Positions 25,538 through 37,345 are shown, counted from the first letter of the stretch. The stretch is DNA of 64,000 nucleotides from Hydractinia symbiolongicarpus (GCF_029227915.1 NC_079879.1:5766001-5830000); one strand, 5' to 3'. A program made the numbers and translations. The notes: a model not told the origin generated them from the letters alone.

Positions 25538-28500
25538 TTACCTAATTTTCGGCTTCTTACCGACCAGAGTTGTCTCTTTGTTCGGATAGTTGACGTATAT
25601 TGATCCGGAATTGACAGTAGCATCGGTCTTTTTCACAATATTGGAAGCAAGTAGATCATGACTGAACAAAGGAGACTGAAAAAAATTAAAGTGGAATATA
25701 CAACAAATAAATCAATAAACTAATAACAATAGAAGATTAATCAGGCTTTGAGTAATTTAAAGTTGAGCCGAGAGTCATAAATGTTTGATTTTGTATCAAG
25801 AACATAAATATGTATAAAAAACATAAATTTTACTAAAAAATACATACTACCTAAAAATAATGTTCTAGTTTCATTCGAACAAATAAAAATGACGATTACA
25901 ACTTTACAACAACACTAAATCGAAAAGTCCTATAGTTGGATAGTGGTTACAGAGGGAAAGGTTGGACTAATTTGTTGTTTACACGCTTCTAAGGAGAGTT
26001 TGTGATTTCAGGGGTTAAAGATACTTAAATAACTTGTTTAGTGTACACTTTTATAATTTTATGTTGACCACACATAAATGAATGCATCTGAAGCTGAGGT
26101 CTTCATGGCCAGGGAATTTTAACATCCTTAATATACCCTACCTAGGAAATTCCTGTATCTACCTCTGGAAGAGGAAAATGATCTAAGATTTAAATGTTAA
26201 AAACTAGTCTCCATCACCTGATATAGAAGATGTGCAAAAATAGGGTGTAAGCATTTTTTTAGTTTCATAAGTTATCAAAATTCTTTCTGAAAATGTGCAT
26301 TTCCACTGAAACTTCTGTATTTAAAAACCTCTAAACTATATACAGTCAAACCTGGCTTCTCGGTTACGCCTGCAAAAGGTCAATTTTTAAAGCACAAAAT
26401 CAAAAATTATTTTTATATGACAGCCAAATTTCTAACGCAAATGTTTATGCAAACGCTTAAAATACCATGTTTAATTTTAAACAAACAACCTTAAATGCTT
26501 TCGCTCTTACTAAAGTTGAACATCTTTTTGACATACTTAATATATTAAAATCTACTTGCCTATGACATTTATTTACTATACAAGAATTATTATAACATAG
26601 TGGAATTAAAATACTCTGCTTAAGACAGCCAATGATGCAAGATTTGAATGTGGCTGTTATACAAAGATTAAGATGGCCACCAGTCCCAGACTGCCATTTA
26701 TTTTCTGAGTGACCATCTTAATCAGATTTCACCGTGTAACCAAAAATTGAATCAGAAAAGAAAAAAAACATGAATATAAAATACCTTGGTTGTATTTACT
26801 TTTATCACAGTCCCTAAAAAGTAAGAAGGTGTTGAATTAATGTGAAATGCAATAGTAGGAAAAACTCCTTACCCTTAATATGTTTGAGTCAATACCTACC
26901 TACATAAAAATTAGGTTATAAAGGTTATACTTGGCTATGCACCTACACTTATACTCATGGCTGCATAGGATGATAATTCATTAAGACCTTGTAAAGGTGG
27001 TTGTAACATTCCGTTACTATCAAGAAAAAAAAATACTTATTTTATTAAGTTATTTTTCAACTTCAGTTTAAAACTTTCAATGGCACAAAAAAATCCCAAG
27101 GTACTTTTACAAGTTGGAATTACCTGAAAGATTTGCATGAGAAATTCCTAATGATAAATCCATTTCTGTTAAAACTTTGTGTGACCCCAGATATTTAGAG
27201 CTTTTAAAGTATATATTTGTTGTTTTTTTTGCTGCCTCAACTTCTATTATATATTAAAGATATGGGTTGTGAAAGGTACTTATCATTTAACATGCCACAC
27301 ATTTGTGTATGATTCTGCCGAGAAAACGTTTTATAACGTCAGCAGAACCAACCTTGTCTTGAAGAATTTGGAAAAATATTTCGTTTTGTCGGATTGCTCA
27401 AGAATGTTTATTATGGCCTCTCTAATAGAAAGAGACTAAAATTGTTCTGTGTATAGAAGTTTTTCAGAAGTTTTTCATCTACACTCGATAATAGTTTGAA
27501 GCCTCGACAATGTTTCCGTAGAAATATGTACGATGGCCCCTATGGTTCACTTCTCTTCCAAATCAAAATCACTTCTCTTCTATATAACGAAACACTTCTC
27601 TTCTGTATTTTGACACTTCTCTTCAGTATTTTGACACTTCTCTGCTGCACTTAACACTTCTCTGCATGTGGCTCTTTACAACTTGAATTCTAAAATCTGG
27701 TCCGCAATTTTACATCATTGGTCCGTAGTTTTAACCTTTTGTGAGGTTTATTACACGGGACCAGTCCCCTCACCATGTGACATATTTTACCAACAAGAAT
27801 AAGGTCTGATGATGGTACTGAAAACTGTATTTTGGAAGCTGTTGAGATTGCATTAAGATCTCAGCATAATGACGAATATGCTGGCACTGGCAGTTTTATT
27901 GTTGGTACATCAACAACTAATTAAAGAATCGAATATTTTTGGTCACAACTTTCAAAAGACAGACCAAGTTGGTTGAGGTTATTTTTTAGAGAACTTAGGA
28001 TTTTTAGATGCTCGTGATGCACTCATTGCTGAAAGTGTACGCTACTGCTTTATGGGTTTGATCAGAAAGAACCTTAATGAATTTGTGATTTGTTGGAATC
28101 AACATCTGTTAGCACCAAGCAAAGGTGCTACTGCTCCCTGTGGAAGGCCTGATACATTGTACTTTGTTCGAGAATTATATGGTTGCAAGTCTTTTAAAAA
28201 AACTTTAGATCTTAATGAGCTAGAAGAATTTAGCCAACTATCTGTACCAGATCACAATAATGAGCCTGAATTCATTGAATTTGCAGAAACAGTTCTTCCA
28301 ATGGTGGGTTTCTCAAAACTTAAGCCAGATACAGCTCATGAAGCTATTAATTATTATATCGCCTTGAATTGTGCAGTAAAAAGATATATGTAATACAACA
28401 CCTGTAACAATGTAAAATGCTTGGATTTTAGAAATATATATTTTGTTTTTTGAAAACCATGGGTTCTTTTCCCAACAAACATCACAATGTTTATTGCTGC

Positions 28501-29379
28501 AAAAAAATATTTTGGTTTTTGTAAACCACGAGTTCTGTTCCTAACAGACATCACAATCAATGTTTATTCCCGGATAAAGTAGGGTCAATTGTAAGCCGCA
28601 AAATGTTCTAGTTTCGCCGAATCGCAATTATAAAAGTTCAAAGTTAGTGGAAACTAGATAAAAAAAGCAATCTTGTATTACGCTTCTGGGACCATATAAG
28701 AATATAGCTTGAAATTTTTGCAAAGTTTTTCCCGCGAAAAATCTAATTTTGTAGAAACGTTAATATGCCCGGTAAGAATTTATGCAAACTTTACTGGGTA
28801 CAAAATTTCCTATGCGCAAAACCCGGGGTGTGCCATTTATTCATAAACAAGATCTGGATAAATTCATATATTAAGGACCAGATTCAGTCTGGGAAATTTT
28901 CGAGCTTATGGAAGAGAAGTGTTCCGCACTTGGAAGAGAAGTGTTTCGCACTTGGAAGAGAAGTGTTTCGATTGGAAGAGAACTTTGGGTATCAAAGTAG
29001 AGAAGTTTCTTATAGCTACAGAAGAGAAGTGTTGTTATACAGAAGAGAAGTTTTTTGACTAAGAAGAGAAGTGTTTTTATTGAAAAGAGAAGTGAGCCAT
29101 AGGGGCCATCGTAGATATGGGCTAAAAAAGACCTTTCTTCAGCAAGCTTCCACATCTTTCTGTCTTCCACACAGTTGTTAAAACCGGAAGTTCTTACTGC
29201 AAAAATGTAAACATTAAAAAAAGTCTATTGCAACAAAGAATTTAAAACGTCTTTAAAATATTACCTTCCAACTCATTTTTAATTGAATTACGTGATGACA
29301 GACTGGTGTTTCTTCGTATGTAACTAAAACTTTTACATTTTTGAAAGCATCTAGAAAAGCGTGCAGCTTTAGCAGCCAT
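25538..29379 (-). CDS. Unidentified small protein with mitochondrial-type presequence (model incomplete)
   Basis: I do not recognise this protein. The first exon (29265-29379) codes MAAKAARFSRCFQKCKSF and continues rich in Arg, Ser and Asn without acids until its end, which looks like a mitochondrial targeting peptide. Three downstream pieces join in phase: about 27124-27165 (upper edge uncertain), 26947-27016 (NGMLQPPLQGLNELSSYA) and the last exon 25538-25675, ending TTLVGKKPKIR and TAA. The first exon ends in phase 1 and the next piece needs phase 2, so at least one exon is missing or a boundary is wrong. A TIR element with an integrase relic (27529-29113) lies in the first intron. MRPL19 begins 258 bp after the stop on the same strand. 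EED starts divergently 163 bp away. Confidence 0.45.
26343..26735. mobile_element. Possible MITE with Tc1/mariner-like ends
   Basis: Starts CAGTCAAACCTGG after TA and ends near CAGATTTCACCGTG before TA. The ends are an imperfect inverted pair, and both flanks are TA. It has no coding sequence. It lies in an intron of the unidentified minus-strand gene. The terminal match is weak. Confidence 0.35.
27529..29113. mobile_element. TIR DNA element with subterminal CACTTCTCTTC repeats
   Basis: Terminal inverted repeat TACGATGGCCCCTATGG, with TCACTTCTCTTC directly inside, at the left; its inverse GAAGTGAGCCATAGGGGCCATCGTA is at the right. Each end then carries a run of spaced CACTTCTCTTC (left, to about 27670) or GAAGAGAAGTG (right, from about 28913) units, six to eight per side, in opposite orientation. 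The interior holds an integrase-core relic at 27790-28393. Flanks AAATATG and GATATGG share ATATG, but not in exact register. The 1.58-kb length suggests an internally shortened copy. It is intronic in the unidentified minus-strand gene. Confidence 0.75.
27790..28393 (+). pseudogene. DDE integrase-core transposase relic
   Basis: Translation gives PTRIRSDDGTENCILEA, then GTGSFIVGTST followed by a stop where the family has NQRIE, then RIEYFWSQLSKDRPSW. A frameshift near 28000 restores GFLDARDALIAE and the continuous block 28052-28393 with WNQHLLAPSKGATAPCGRPD. This is the rve-type integrase core found in many invertebrate transposon proteins: R-D-GTEN with the second catalytic Asp, NQRIE with the Glu, and W-N-HxxRPS-GR-P further on. 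One nonsense and one frameshift make it inactive. It belongs to the surrounding TIR element. Confidence 0.75.
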
Positions 29380-29542
29380 GTTTGTATCGAACGATTTTTG
29401 TCTTACTTAACATAAAAAACAACCGTTTTTAATTGCAATTATTTTGAATGAGCGAGCCTGTATAAACAAGAGGCAAAGCGGGAAATTAAAAAGCACACAT
29501 TTTAGTTTTGTTTTATGCAGCTAGTTGTGTGGTTTAGATAAG
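29380..29542. promoter_or_regulatory. Candidate bidirectional promoter
   Basis: 163 bp separate the divergent ATGs of the mitochondrial-type gene (29379, -) and EED (29543, +). No TATA-like element stands out. TTTAG at 29534-29538, just before ATAAGATGG, could be a trans-splice or UTR acceptor for EED. Confidence 0.4.
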
Positions 29543-32500
29543 ATGGAATTTGAGAAAATACTACCGCAAGAAGGTTAGTCTCACATAGGGGAATCTTTAT
29601 CATGGCATATTTTCACCCCATGATGATGTGTTGGCAGATTTACTAGCTATATGTTTTTGGTATTAAATAGATTTTTGGCATTAAAATAGTTTAAAGAGAT
29701 TTGTTAAACTTTATTCAACATGTTTTTTCTTTGGTATTACATCACGAGAACATTCGTCCGAAAGCTGTATTAAGGTACATGACAACTAACCTCTCCCATG
29801 TTTTGGTTATATTTAACTTGCATGGGTGCGCACTCTTCTCGAAGTATTCTCTGGTGATGATAATGAAGGTCGGACTGACTTGTGGCATGGTTCAAAATGG
29901 TCTTCTGTCTTTCGAGTGTCAGCATAAGGAAAGGGGACAACTTTAATGTTCTCTATACTTTTACATTCTTCGTAACAACATCAACCTTTTTTGATGGTGG
30001 GCCTCATAAGCTTTGTGTTTTTGGTGGTGCTTATTTAGTACATTCTTTTAAAATATAAGAAAAAAATATCTTAGATAGACATGCTTTGAAAATAAAAATA
30101 AAAGCCCTCACTCGGGTATAGCAAACATATCTTTAAGTCAAGCCTTCACATGTCGTTAAATTTAATAACTTTGTACTATTACCCCACAAAAATGAGTCGG
30201 TCAAGCGTACTTTTTCCCAGGGTTTTCAGATCGGAGCAAGCAAATTTGTTCCGGTATAGCGCCACTCAACATCGTTTGTAGACCGTTTTTCACCGCCCTG
30301 TAAACTGTCTTTTATCAACAGGAGTGACTTAAAGGAATTATTTTTACCAAAATTAATTTTCACGAGTTGGCAATTTTGCATTAATTAGTTCCGGCGAAAA
30401 AATTTTCTTTTTGAAAAAAATTTCGCGAAATTTTTTCCCGGTCTTTTTCTGACTTACCGACTCGGGTTTTTATTACCAAAAGTGAGTCGGTCGGATTACG
30501 CGAACACAACATATTTTTGATGACGGCCTAATACCCAAGAGTATTTTATTTTTAAAAAGTTTTAACAACTTGCAGATAAGAAAATAAATTACTGTATTGT
30601 TTTTTCGTGAAGCTTTTGTTTAATTACTGAACGTAGCTCTGCAAACATCATTCAAGTAATTACGATAAACAAACAATAAAACAGCTTTTGACTTAAAAAG
30701 GATTTGTATAGAGCGTTTGCAAATGCTTATATTTAGACTTTACTGTAATTATATTGATTATTTGCTGTCTATTGTCTCCCAAAACAGCACAAGGTTTATG
30801 TTATGTCTAAGTATATACACAATTACACAAAGGAATGCGTGTGACTTTTGGCATGTGAGGCAAGCAAAATGTGTATTATGTCACCTGCTCAATGGATATG
30901 TGAGATGAGATATTTCTTGTTGGTGATTTATAAGTTTCTGTCTGCTGTAATGTTGAGATTTAGCATTGTGAACAATGAATATGCGTTCACATGTCATGAC
31001 CCAAAAAATCCCATGAAACTATAACTTATGGCGAGGTTGTTGCAACTTATTTTTTTAAAAAATTCTGTTGCTTCAAAGGAAAATGAACTTATGGATGTTA
31101 CTTACAGACAGATTTAATTGGTATTATTCTAATAGACTAATGATCCATAAAAATCCACTTGATTAGGGAAATAATTAGTTATGGAGATATATCTTGATGA
31201 CATTGTCAACCAATTTATACATTTGCAGAAATGTTTAGCAACTGCTTCTGCTGTGAGCTTTAAATGACCATAAATATAATGTATATATAAAATCAAGTAT
31301 ATTTGGTGGATAGCTAAAGAGATATTGACATTTTATACTTATCAGTTTAATGCTTTTAATGACATCTTCTGTATAATAATACTGCTGTACCAGTTTACCT
31401 GGTATGGGACAGATATGATCCAGAATCAAGTAAATTGGCAATTTAATCAATTTTGATCCAAAAACACCACTCTGTTTCAAAGTTATTAGACCTTAAATTG
31501 ATGGTGCATTGTAATTCATTCATTAATTTAAATTAACATTTCAGACATGCATTTTTTGACATAAGAAATTGAACGTACCCATCTTGCAGACAGACAGACT
31601 GACCATATTATTTTATAGTTTTTTGTAAAGAGCTTTACACATGATTAATGTCTTGATATGCTTAAACATTGTTTTTTTCATAAATAAGTATACTTCCAGG
31701 TGTAATTTTAGAATAAAAGTTTTGTCATTATACAATCTACATTATACAATCTCTTGTTTTACTTCTTTAGCTGATGAGAGTGATGATTCAGATAGCAGTC
31801 AGCTTACAAATACTTCATCCACTTCCAACACAGCCATTAATAAAACCAAACGAAAAAAGAGAAATGAATACAATTCAAAACCAAAACGAAAAGGCAAAAG
31901 ACTGAATAAAAATGTTAATACCCAATTATCTACTGGAAATAAATCTAAAATGAATTACAAGTGCACAAATTTTATAAAGGTGGGACCTCTAACTATTTAT
32001 GACCTTAAGTTTTCCTGGTAAGCTTTATGAAGCATGTCACCTAGCATTTTTTGGATTTTAGGAAGACCATAAACAGCCAATATTTGGTGTTCAATTTTAT
32101 CAACATTTAATTGATGGTGAAGAAGACCCATTAATATTTGGAACAGTTGGTAGTAATAGGGTAAAAAATATTTAAGTTTAAACATTATAAAAAGTTAGAG
32201 ATCTTAAATTGAAAAAGTATACTGTCTTTTCTTAGGCATCTATTTACAGGTGTGGTGAGGATTGTGGTCGAATCAATTTATATCAAAGCTATGCTGATGC
32301 TGACGTATCCCTTTCATTGTTGTAACTTGCAAGAAATGTAAAATGAAAAAATAAATTCTACTAGTTGTAAACTCTTTTTGGATAGATGTTATTTTTACAT
32401 GAAAAGCATTGCTAAAAGTTGGAGTTATTCCCTTCATTTTTCTATCTTATTTTTTGTGTTGTTTTGTACGATTAGAGTGTTAAAGTTTGTATTGGTTCTA

Positions 32501-35500
32501 TTATGTGATCTTGAACAAATTTTTTGATTCCTTAATCCCGTCATAGCCAGAAGAAAGTTTTTACACATGTACCTGGACATGTTTTCCTGACACAGGAGAT
32601 CCAGTTTTTTGTTTTGCTGGTGCAAAAGGCATCATACATGTGTTAAAGTGAGTGATTTATCACAGAGTAATTTTGCTTTACTCCGTGCATGGTGCTTATG
32701 CATTTGCATAACCTCGCCTGCAGAGAATTTGTATTTTTTTAAATTTTTTCAGTAAACCATGAATTAATTGTATTTTGCAGCCCCGTCACAAGACAATTTG
32801 TTGTGGTGAGTTTTAATTTTACACATATGTGAAACTAGTTTAACTTTTCTTTCTTTTTTTGAATTTTGTTAGTTGCTTTAATAATTTGTTTGTGCATAAC
32901 AAACCACTGGCATAATAGTTGATAACTAGTTGTTAGCCCGTGGAAAATCCACGGGTTCGCCCGTCCTTTTTATGCCGCATTGCTTGCTTCTCGCTATTGC
33001 GCAGCTAAGCTACCATTTTGCGTGACAGACAGACAGACGTATACGCGCATTATAATATAGATATCCTGGCAGGTGACCCCATAGTTTTTTAAAACGATTA
33101 AAACAAAAAGGCTATGCAAAATGAGTGTTTTAATCATTGTGCCACAACTTTAAACATTTTTTTTTGTGTCTTATTTATACGGTTTATAACAAGTTTTTAG
33201 GTCCTTTTTTATAGACATTCCAGGGTCATGGTAGTGCAATAAATGAATTAAAAACACATCCATTAGATTCATTTCTTATATTATCCACCAGTAAAGGTAT
33301 GCATTTATTTTATGTAACGAAAGAAAATTTCGAGTACAAAACAATATTATAACATGCTTTCATAGATTACTTTTATCTGTGTCACTTTAATCATTCGCCC
33401 CTCCCAAGGTTGTAGTCACTACATTACACAGAAAGACAGGAATCCATACCATCCATCATCTTCACCTGAATTGCAGACAAAATCATCATCAAAGAAAACA
33501 AGCTGATGGCAGGACCTTCGGGAGATGTGACTTTTACAACTACAATTAGAGGAATTTGAACCATGACACCTTAATAATAACGCTTTACCACTAAGCTCTG
33601 CAAGTTACAAATTAAGTCTTATTAACCAGAAAAACTGGTCAAAATAAAGTAAAAAGGCTGCAAATTTTAAATCTGCCTGTACAAATCTGTTTTAATAAAA
33701 TAACATTTGTTTTCGTTGTAATAAAATATTTACTGTAGATCATACACTACGACTGTGGAACATTAAAACAGATTCATGCGTTGCTGTGTTTGGCGGAGTA
33801 GACGGTCACAGAGATGAAGTATTAGGAATAGTAAGCAAACATCTCATATTTCTTTATTTTCAACGGTTAATTGTCTGCATAGACCAATATTAGGTTTTCC
33901 CTTCTAAATTATTTTGCTCCTGAAGTTATCATATTTTTCTCTGCTGTAAGGCTATTCGAATCTGCTTTAAAAAAATCTAAGAAATATTGAATAAGTTCCT
34001 TGTGCACACTCTATTGCAAGCTTTAAGCGTCTTTTTTGTTTTAGGACTTTGATATACTGGGAACAAGAATTGTATCTTGCGGTATGGATCACTCACTGAA
34101 ATTTTGGTCTCTTGAGACAAAGGAAATAAAAAAGGTTGTTATTTTAATTGTATTATTCAGGTTTTGTTCTCGGTATTTTGCGTTTAACCATCAATACCTA
34201 CCAAAGTTTGTCCTTTTTTGTCTAGACTATTGCTGATTCTCATAACTACTCAGCAGAGGAACAGAAAAAGTAAGTTTCAGCTGTTCTCATACTGACTTGA
34301 CAATCTAGATATTTTTTATTTTAATGTTAATTTCTTTATAGGGTATTTCCTACATTGGCTGTGCATTATCCTGAATTCACAACACGTGATGTTCACAGGA
34401 ATTACGTCGACTGTTGTGTATGGTTGGGGGACCTGGTCTTATCAAAGGTGATCGTTATCCCTAATATATTGTAGTTTTATTTTTTTAGGATAGATATATA
34501 TGTACTAGTCGTCAACCCGTGGAAAAATTCACGGGGTCTCCCGTCCTTTATGTATCGCATTTCGTGTTTCCGTAACAGGACGCGTCTTTCGCGGACAGAC
34601 AGACAGACGCTATTATTAAAGAGACTAGACGTTAACCCGTGGAAAAATTCACGGGTTCGTTTCCCTAACAAAAAGACGCACAAACAGACAAACGGAATAC
34701 GGCTATTATTAAAGAGATATATATGATTTATATTCTTTTTTATTTAGTCTTGCGACAACCAAGTAGTATGTTGGCAAGCTAAGGATAGCATCGAGACAAT
34801 CATGAAAAGGGTTAGTTCAAACATCTTATAGCTGAGATAACTGTGCTTCAATTGATAATGTTTTTCCAGCTTTGGCAGTGCTCCAATTCTGGAAAGCTAA
34901 TTTTGACTAAAGCACTTTTAGGGAGCTGAATTGTGAGCAATTTTAGATCAATCAACTAGATTGTGGATTTCTTTGAACATCTGTCATAATAAAGAATGAA
35001 TAATTATTTGGAATGATTCTACGAAGTATTCGAATAATAATTTAAATCTTTATTTTAGAAGCATAACTCTGATATAGGTGTATTCATTTTGCACAAGTAA
35101 GTTCGGCCAGGGGATTATTTGTTGTTGTTGTTGTGTTATTAAATAGGGTAAAACGAGTCATGGAATTGTTCGTTATTTCTGTTATTTGACTCCTATGTTG
35201 TTAGGTTCGATATAACTCAATGTGATATCTGGTTCATGAGATTCGCTGTTGATTATCAGCAAACAGTAAGTACTGCGTTTTTATGTTTTATTGTATTAAA
35301 CGTTTCATGTAAAAGTACTAAATACCAACATAATATAAGCACAATATAAGCTTTTGGAGGCGGTATTTTACCGCCGGATTGGTATCCCAAGGGTTGTTAA
35401 AACTTCCGTTCCTTTTCTAGATTTTAGCTTTGGGAAATCAGGTTGGAAAGATATATTTATATGATTTGGAATATGAACATCCATCACTTTCAAAGTAAGT

Positions 35501-35878
35501 GAAACCAATGATGTTTACATTCGTGTTTATTTCGGCTGATCTTGATCTTTGTTTTTTTAGGCCAGTTTTACTACATCACAACCGATGCAACTCAGCAGTG
35601 CGACAAATAAGTTTTAGCAGTAATGCCAAGTAAGTGTGACCGTGATTGAGTTTGTCAAATATTTAAATAATGATTTAGTATTTATTTAATGTCATGAATT
35701 CTTCTTCATGACATTAAATAATCCTCTTATTAGGCCGATTTTGTTTCCTACGGAACAGCTAATTCAAAGAGTGATTAATCAAGAAGAAATCAAACAAATA
35801 ACACTGACACTTGTTTTTAGAATCCTTATTGCTGTTTGTGACGATGGTACGATATGGCGATGGGATAAGCAAGTCTGA
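29543..35878 (+). CDS. EED: Polycomb protein EED (PRC2 WD40 subunit)
   Basis: EED is the WD40 core subunit of PRC2; it reads H3K27me3 and stimulates EZH methyltransferase. Seventeen exons in phase: 29543-29573, 31771-31979, 32062-32160, 32236-32304, 32547-32647, 32781-32805, 33215-33296, 33739-33830, 34045-34134, 34226-34269, 34342-34447, 34748-34810, 35059-35096, 35205-35265, 35421-35494, 35561-35629, 35821-35878. They give 436 residues (human 441). The first 75 residues are disordered, with an acidic/Ser run and a Lys/Arg-rich run. WD repeats follow with blocks [87 protein letters not shown] and CDIWFMRF. The trimethyl-lysine cage aligns to F88, Y142, W359 and F360; the last is Tyr in human EED. 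Exon 9 uses a weak GTTGTT donor. Confidence 0.96.
32926..33061 (-). mobile_element. Short non-autonomous Helitron-like element
   Basis: A 136-bp relative of the element at 12942-13070, in an EED intron. On the minus strand it has TCTATATTATA after A, a GTCTGTCTGTC run, hairpin CCCGTGGATTTTCCACGGG and terminal CTAG before T. The two copies match closely over most of their length. Confidence 0.75.
33403..33610 (-). repeat. tRNA-derived SINE
   Basis: Read on the minus strand, TTAGTGGTAAAGCG (about 33591-33578) is a good Pol III A box. GGTTCAAATTCC (about 33562-33551) is a good B box about 30 bases further on. An unrelated body of about 150 bp follows, containing a TGATGATGA run. The intronic position, the Pol III promoter and the absence of a complete cloverleaf point to a SINE, not a tRNA gene. 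The 3-prime limit is approximate. Confidence 0.6.
34505..34624 (-). mobile_element. Helitron-like element, first of a head-to-tail pair
   Basis: Minus-strand element starting TCTCTTTAATAATAG and ending CCCGTGGA...hairpin...CTAG before T. It is about 120 bp, a diverged subfamily with the same hairpin (CCCGTGGAAAAATTCACGGG on plus) and a GTCTGTCTGTC run. It directly abuts a second element at 34625. It lies in the EED intron between exons 11 and 12. Confidence 0.7.
34625..34717 (-). mobile_element. Helitron-like element, second of a head-to-tail pair
   Basis: 93-bp element in the same orientation, with the same TCTCTTTAATAATAG start and the same hairpin and CTAG end. Its CTAG terminus joins the TC start of the previous copy with no spacer. 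Confidence 0.7.
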
Positions 35879-35936
35879 GAAGCACGTTAAAATAATCTTG
35901 CCTCCCTGCATATGAAGATATTTTCCGCGCAAGAAG

Positions 35937-35942
35937 AATAAA
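35937..35942 (+). promoter_or_regulatory. EED polyadenylation signal AATAAA
   Basis: Canonical AATAAA 59 bases after the EED stop codon; no nearer match is seen. Confidence 0.55.
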
Positions 35943-37004
35943 CTCCGTCTAATGTTTTTACGTCGCATAAAAGAAGAAAGAAAAATCAGTTTTGTGATAT
36001 GAAGATATGATATGTGATATGAAGATATGATATGTAAAATAAGCACTTAATGAAGCATTTGTAAAATAATTAACAGCTTTAAAGAAATTGTTATATGATA
36101 TAACTTGTGCCTGTTGGGTATTTTTGGAATAGCCAATAGAATAACCCAAAAGCGAAAAAACCGACATGTCATATATTAGCCACAACTCGTGATCACTCAA
36201 CGTTGAAATGTGGAATAATGTTGCACTTGTTTGACCAGTAATAATATATAACTGGAAAACTGATGTAGTAATACTCCACAGAGAATTCCTTATATTTTCT
36301 TTCGTTGAATAACTTGTAACATTGTCGATGACTTCGTACTAGAAAGTCAAAGAACAATTTTTTTTAAAGGTGAGTTTAACTTTTTTGTGGTTTTAAGAAG
36401 TGAGTTTATGCCGCAAATTTTAAGCACGTGAAGCGGTGTTAAGTTAAAGGCAACCTGTTAACACCACTTAAACTTCTAGTGCGAACCAATAGGTTTCATG
36501 GAGTACGCAATGCACCTTATTACCCTTAGATTCTAATCTAAGCACGCATAATTTAGAGAAATTAATTACTCCAGGCTCTTAACGTAAATTACAACAGAAA
36601 AGTAAAGACACCAGGGGCTATTGCCACTTAAACTACTTTAAGGCTATGCATGTAAGATGGGTTTTTGAACAGTGTTATATAGATTAATAACGAAATAAAT
36701 AAATAAGCTATTATTTGTATTTTTGTGGAGATAAGCCCATTTTTTGTTTCAAACAAGCGACCGCGTATCAAAACTGGCGGCCGCATGTTCAGGACTGGCG
36801 GATGTAGCTATGGGTCAAACAATCTGGTCCTGCAAATACACTGTGTTTTATACCATACCATGAAATCAGGCAGCAGCTTGTTCCAATAACGCGGCCGATT
36901 GTTTAAATAGGCGGCTGCTTGCTTGAAATGAGCGACCACCTGTTTCAATAGGCAATCGGATAATGGCAAAAACATACATGTTTAATCACATCTCAACCTT
37001 CAAG

Positions 37005-37345
37005 ATGGCAACCAGCGATGATGTCGATTCATACACGAAGGTACTGATATTTTAAATTTATTTGGGTATTTATGCTGGTATACATTCATTTTTTATGGCA
37101 TAACTTTTTATCAGATGGTGTTTTTTTTATAGATTGACTCATTCTTATGTGCACGTTCTATAGATTATCTTTTACCAACCTTTATTGCAAACAAAGTCTA
37201 TGATTCGCTTGCTCATCTGTGCACCGAAGAGAAAGTTTTGGAAATGGGTTTATTGTATGGTGATCTGTTGTCGTTTATACAGACATTTCCAAATATGCCT
37301 GTTAAACAAATACAAACAATAATTGAAGGTAAAAAAAATTATTGA
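37005..37345 (+). CDS. Unrecognised two-exon protein inside the GC-repeat element
   Basis: Exon 1 (37005-37040) codes MATSDDVDSYTK and ends at a GTACTG donor. Exon 2 starts at 37133 after a strong pyrimidine tract and TATAG, and codes a helical, Leu-rich segment (LLPTFIANKVYDSLAHL, then GLLYGDLLSFIQTFPNM). It either stops at TGA 37343-37345 (82 residues) or splices on at GAAG|GTAAAA (37328). I see no further exon before 41 kb. It follows EED by 1.1 kb and lies within the element that starts at 36745. It may belong to the element or be a host gene interrupted by it. Function unknown. Confidence 0.4.

Noticed and set aside
28871-29170. 99-codon minus-strand frame with repeated LLFC peptides
   Set aside because: It is the translation of the subterminal GAAGAGAAGTG repeats, not a protein gene.
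29701-29946. 81-codon frame in EED intron 1
   Set aside because: No recognisable content; EED exon phases do not need it.
34477-34683. Minus-strand frame with two REFFHGLT repeats
   Set aside because: It is the translation of the two Helitron-like hairpin ends.
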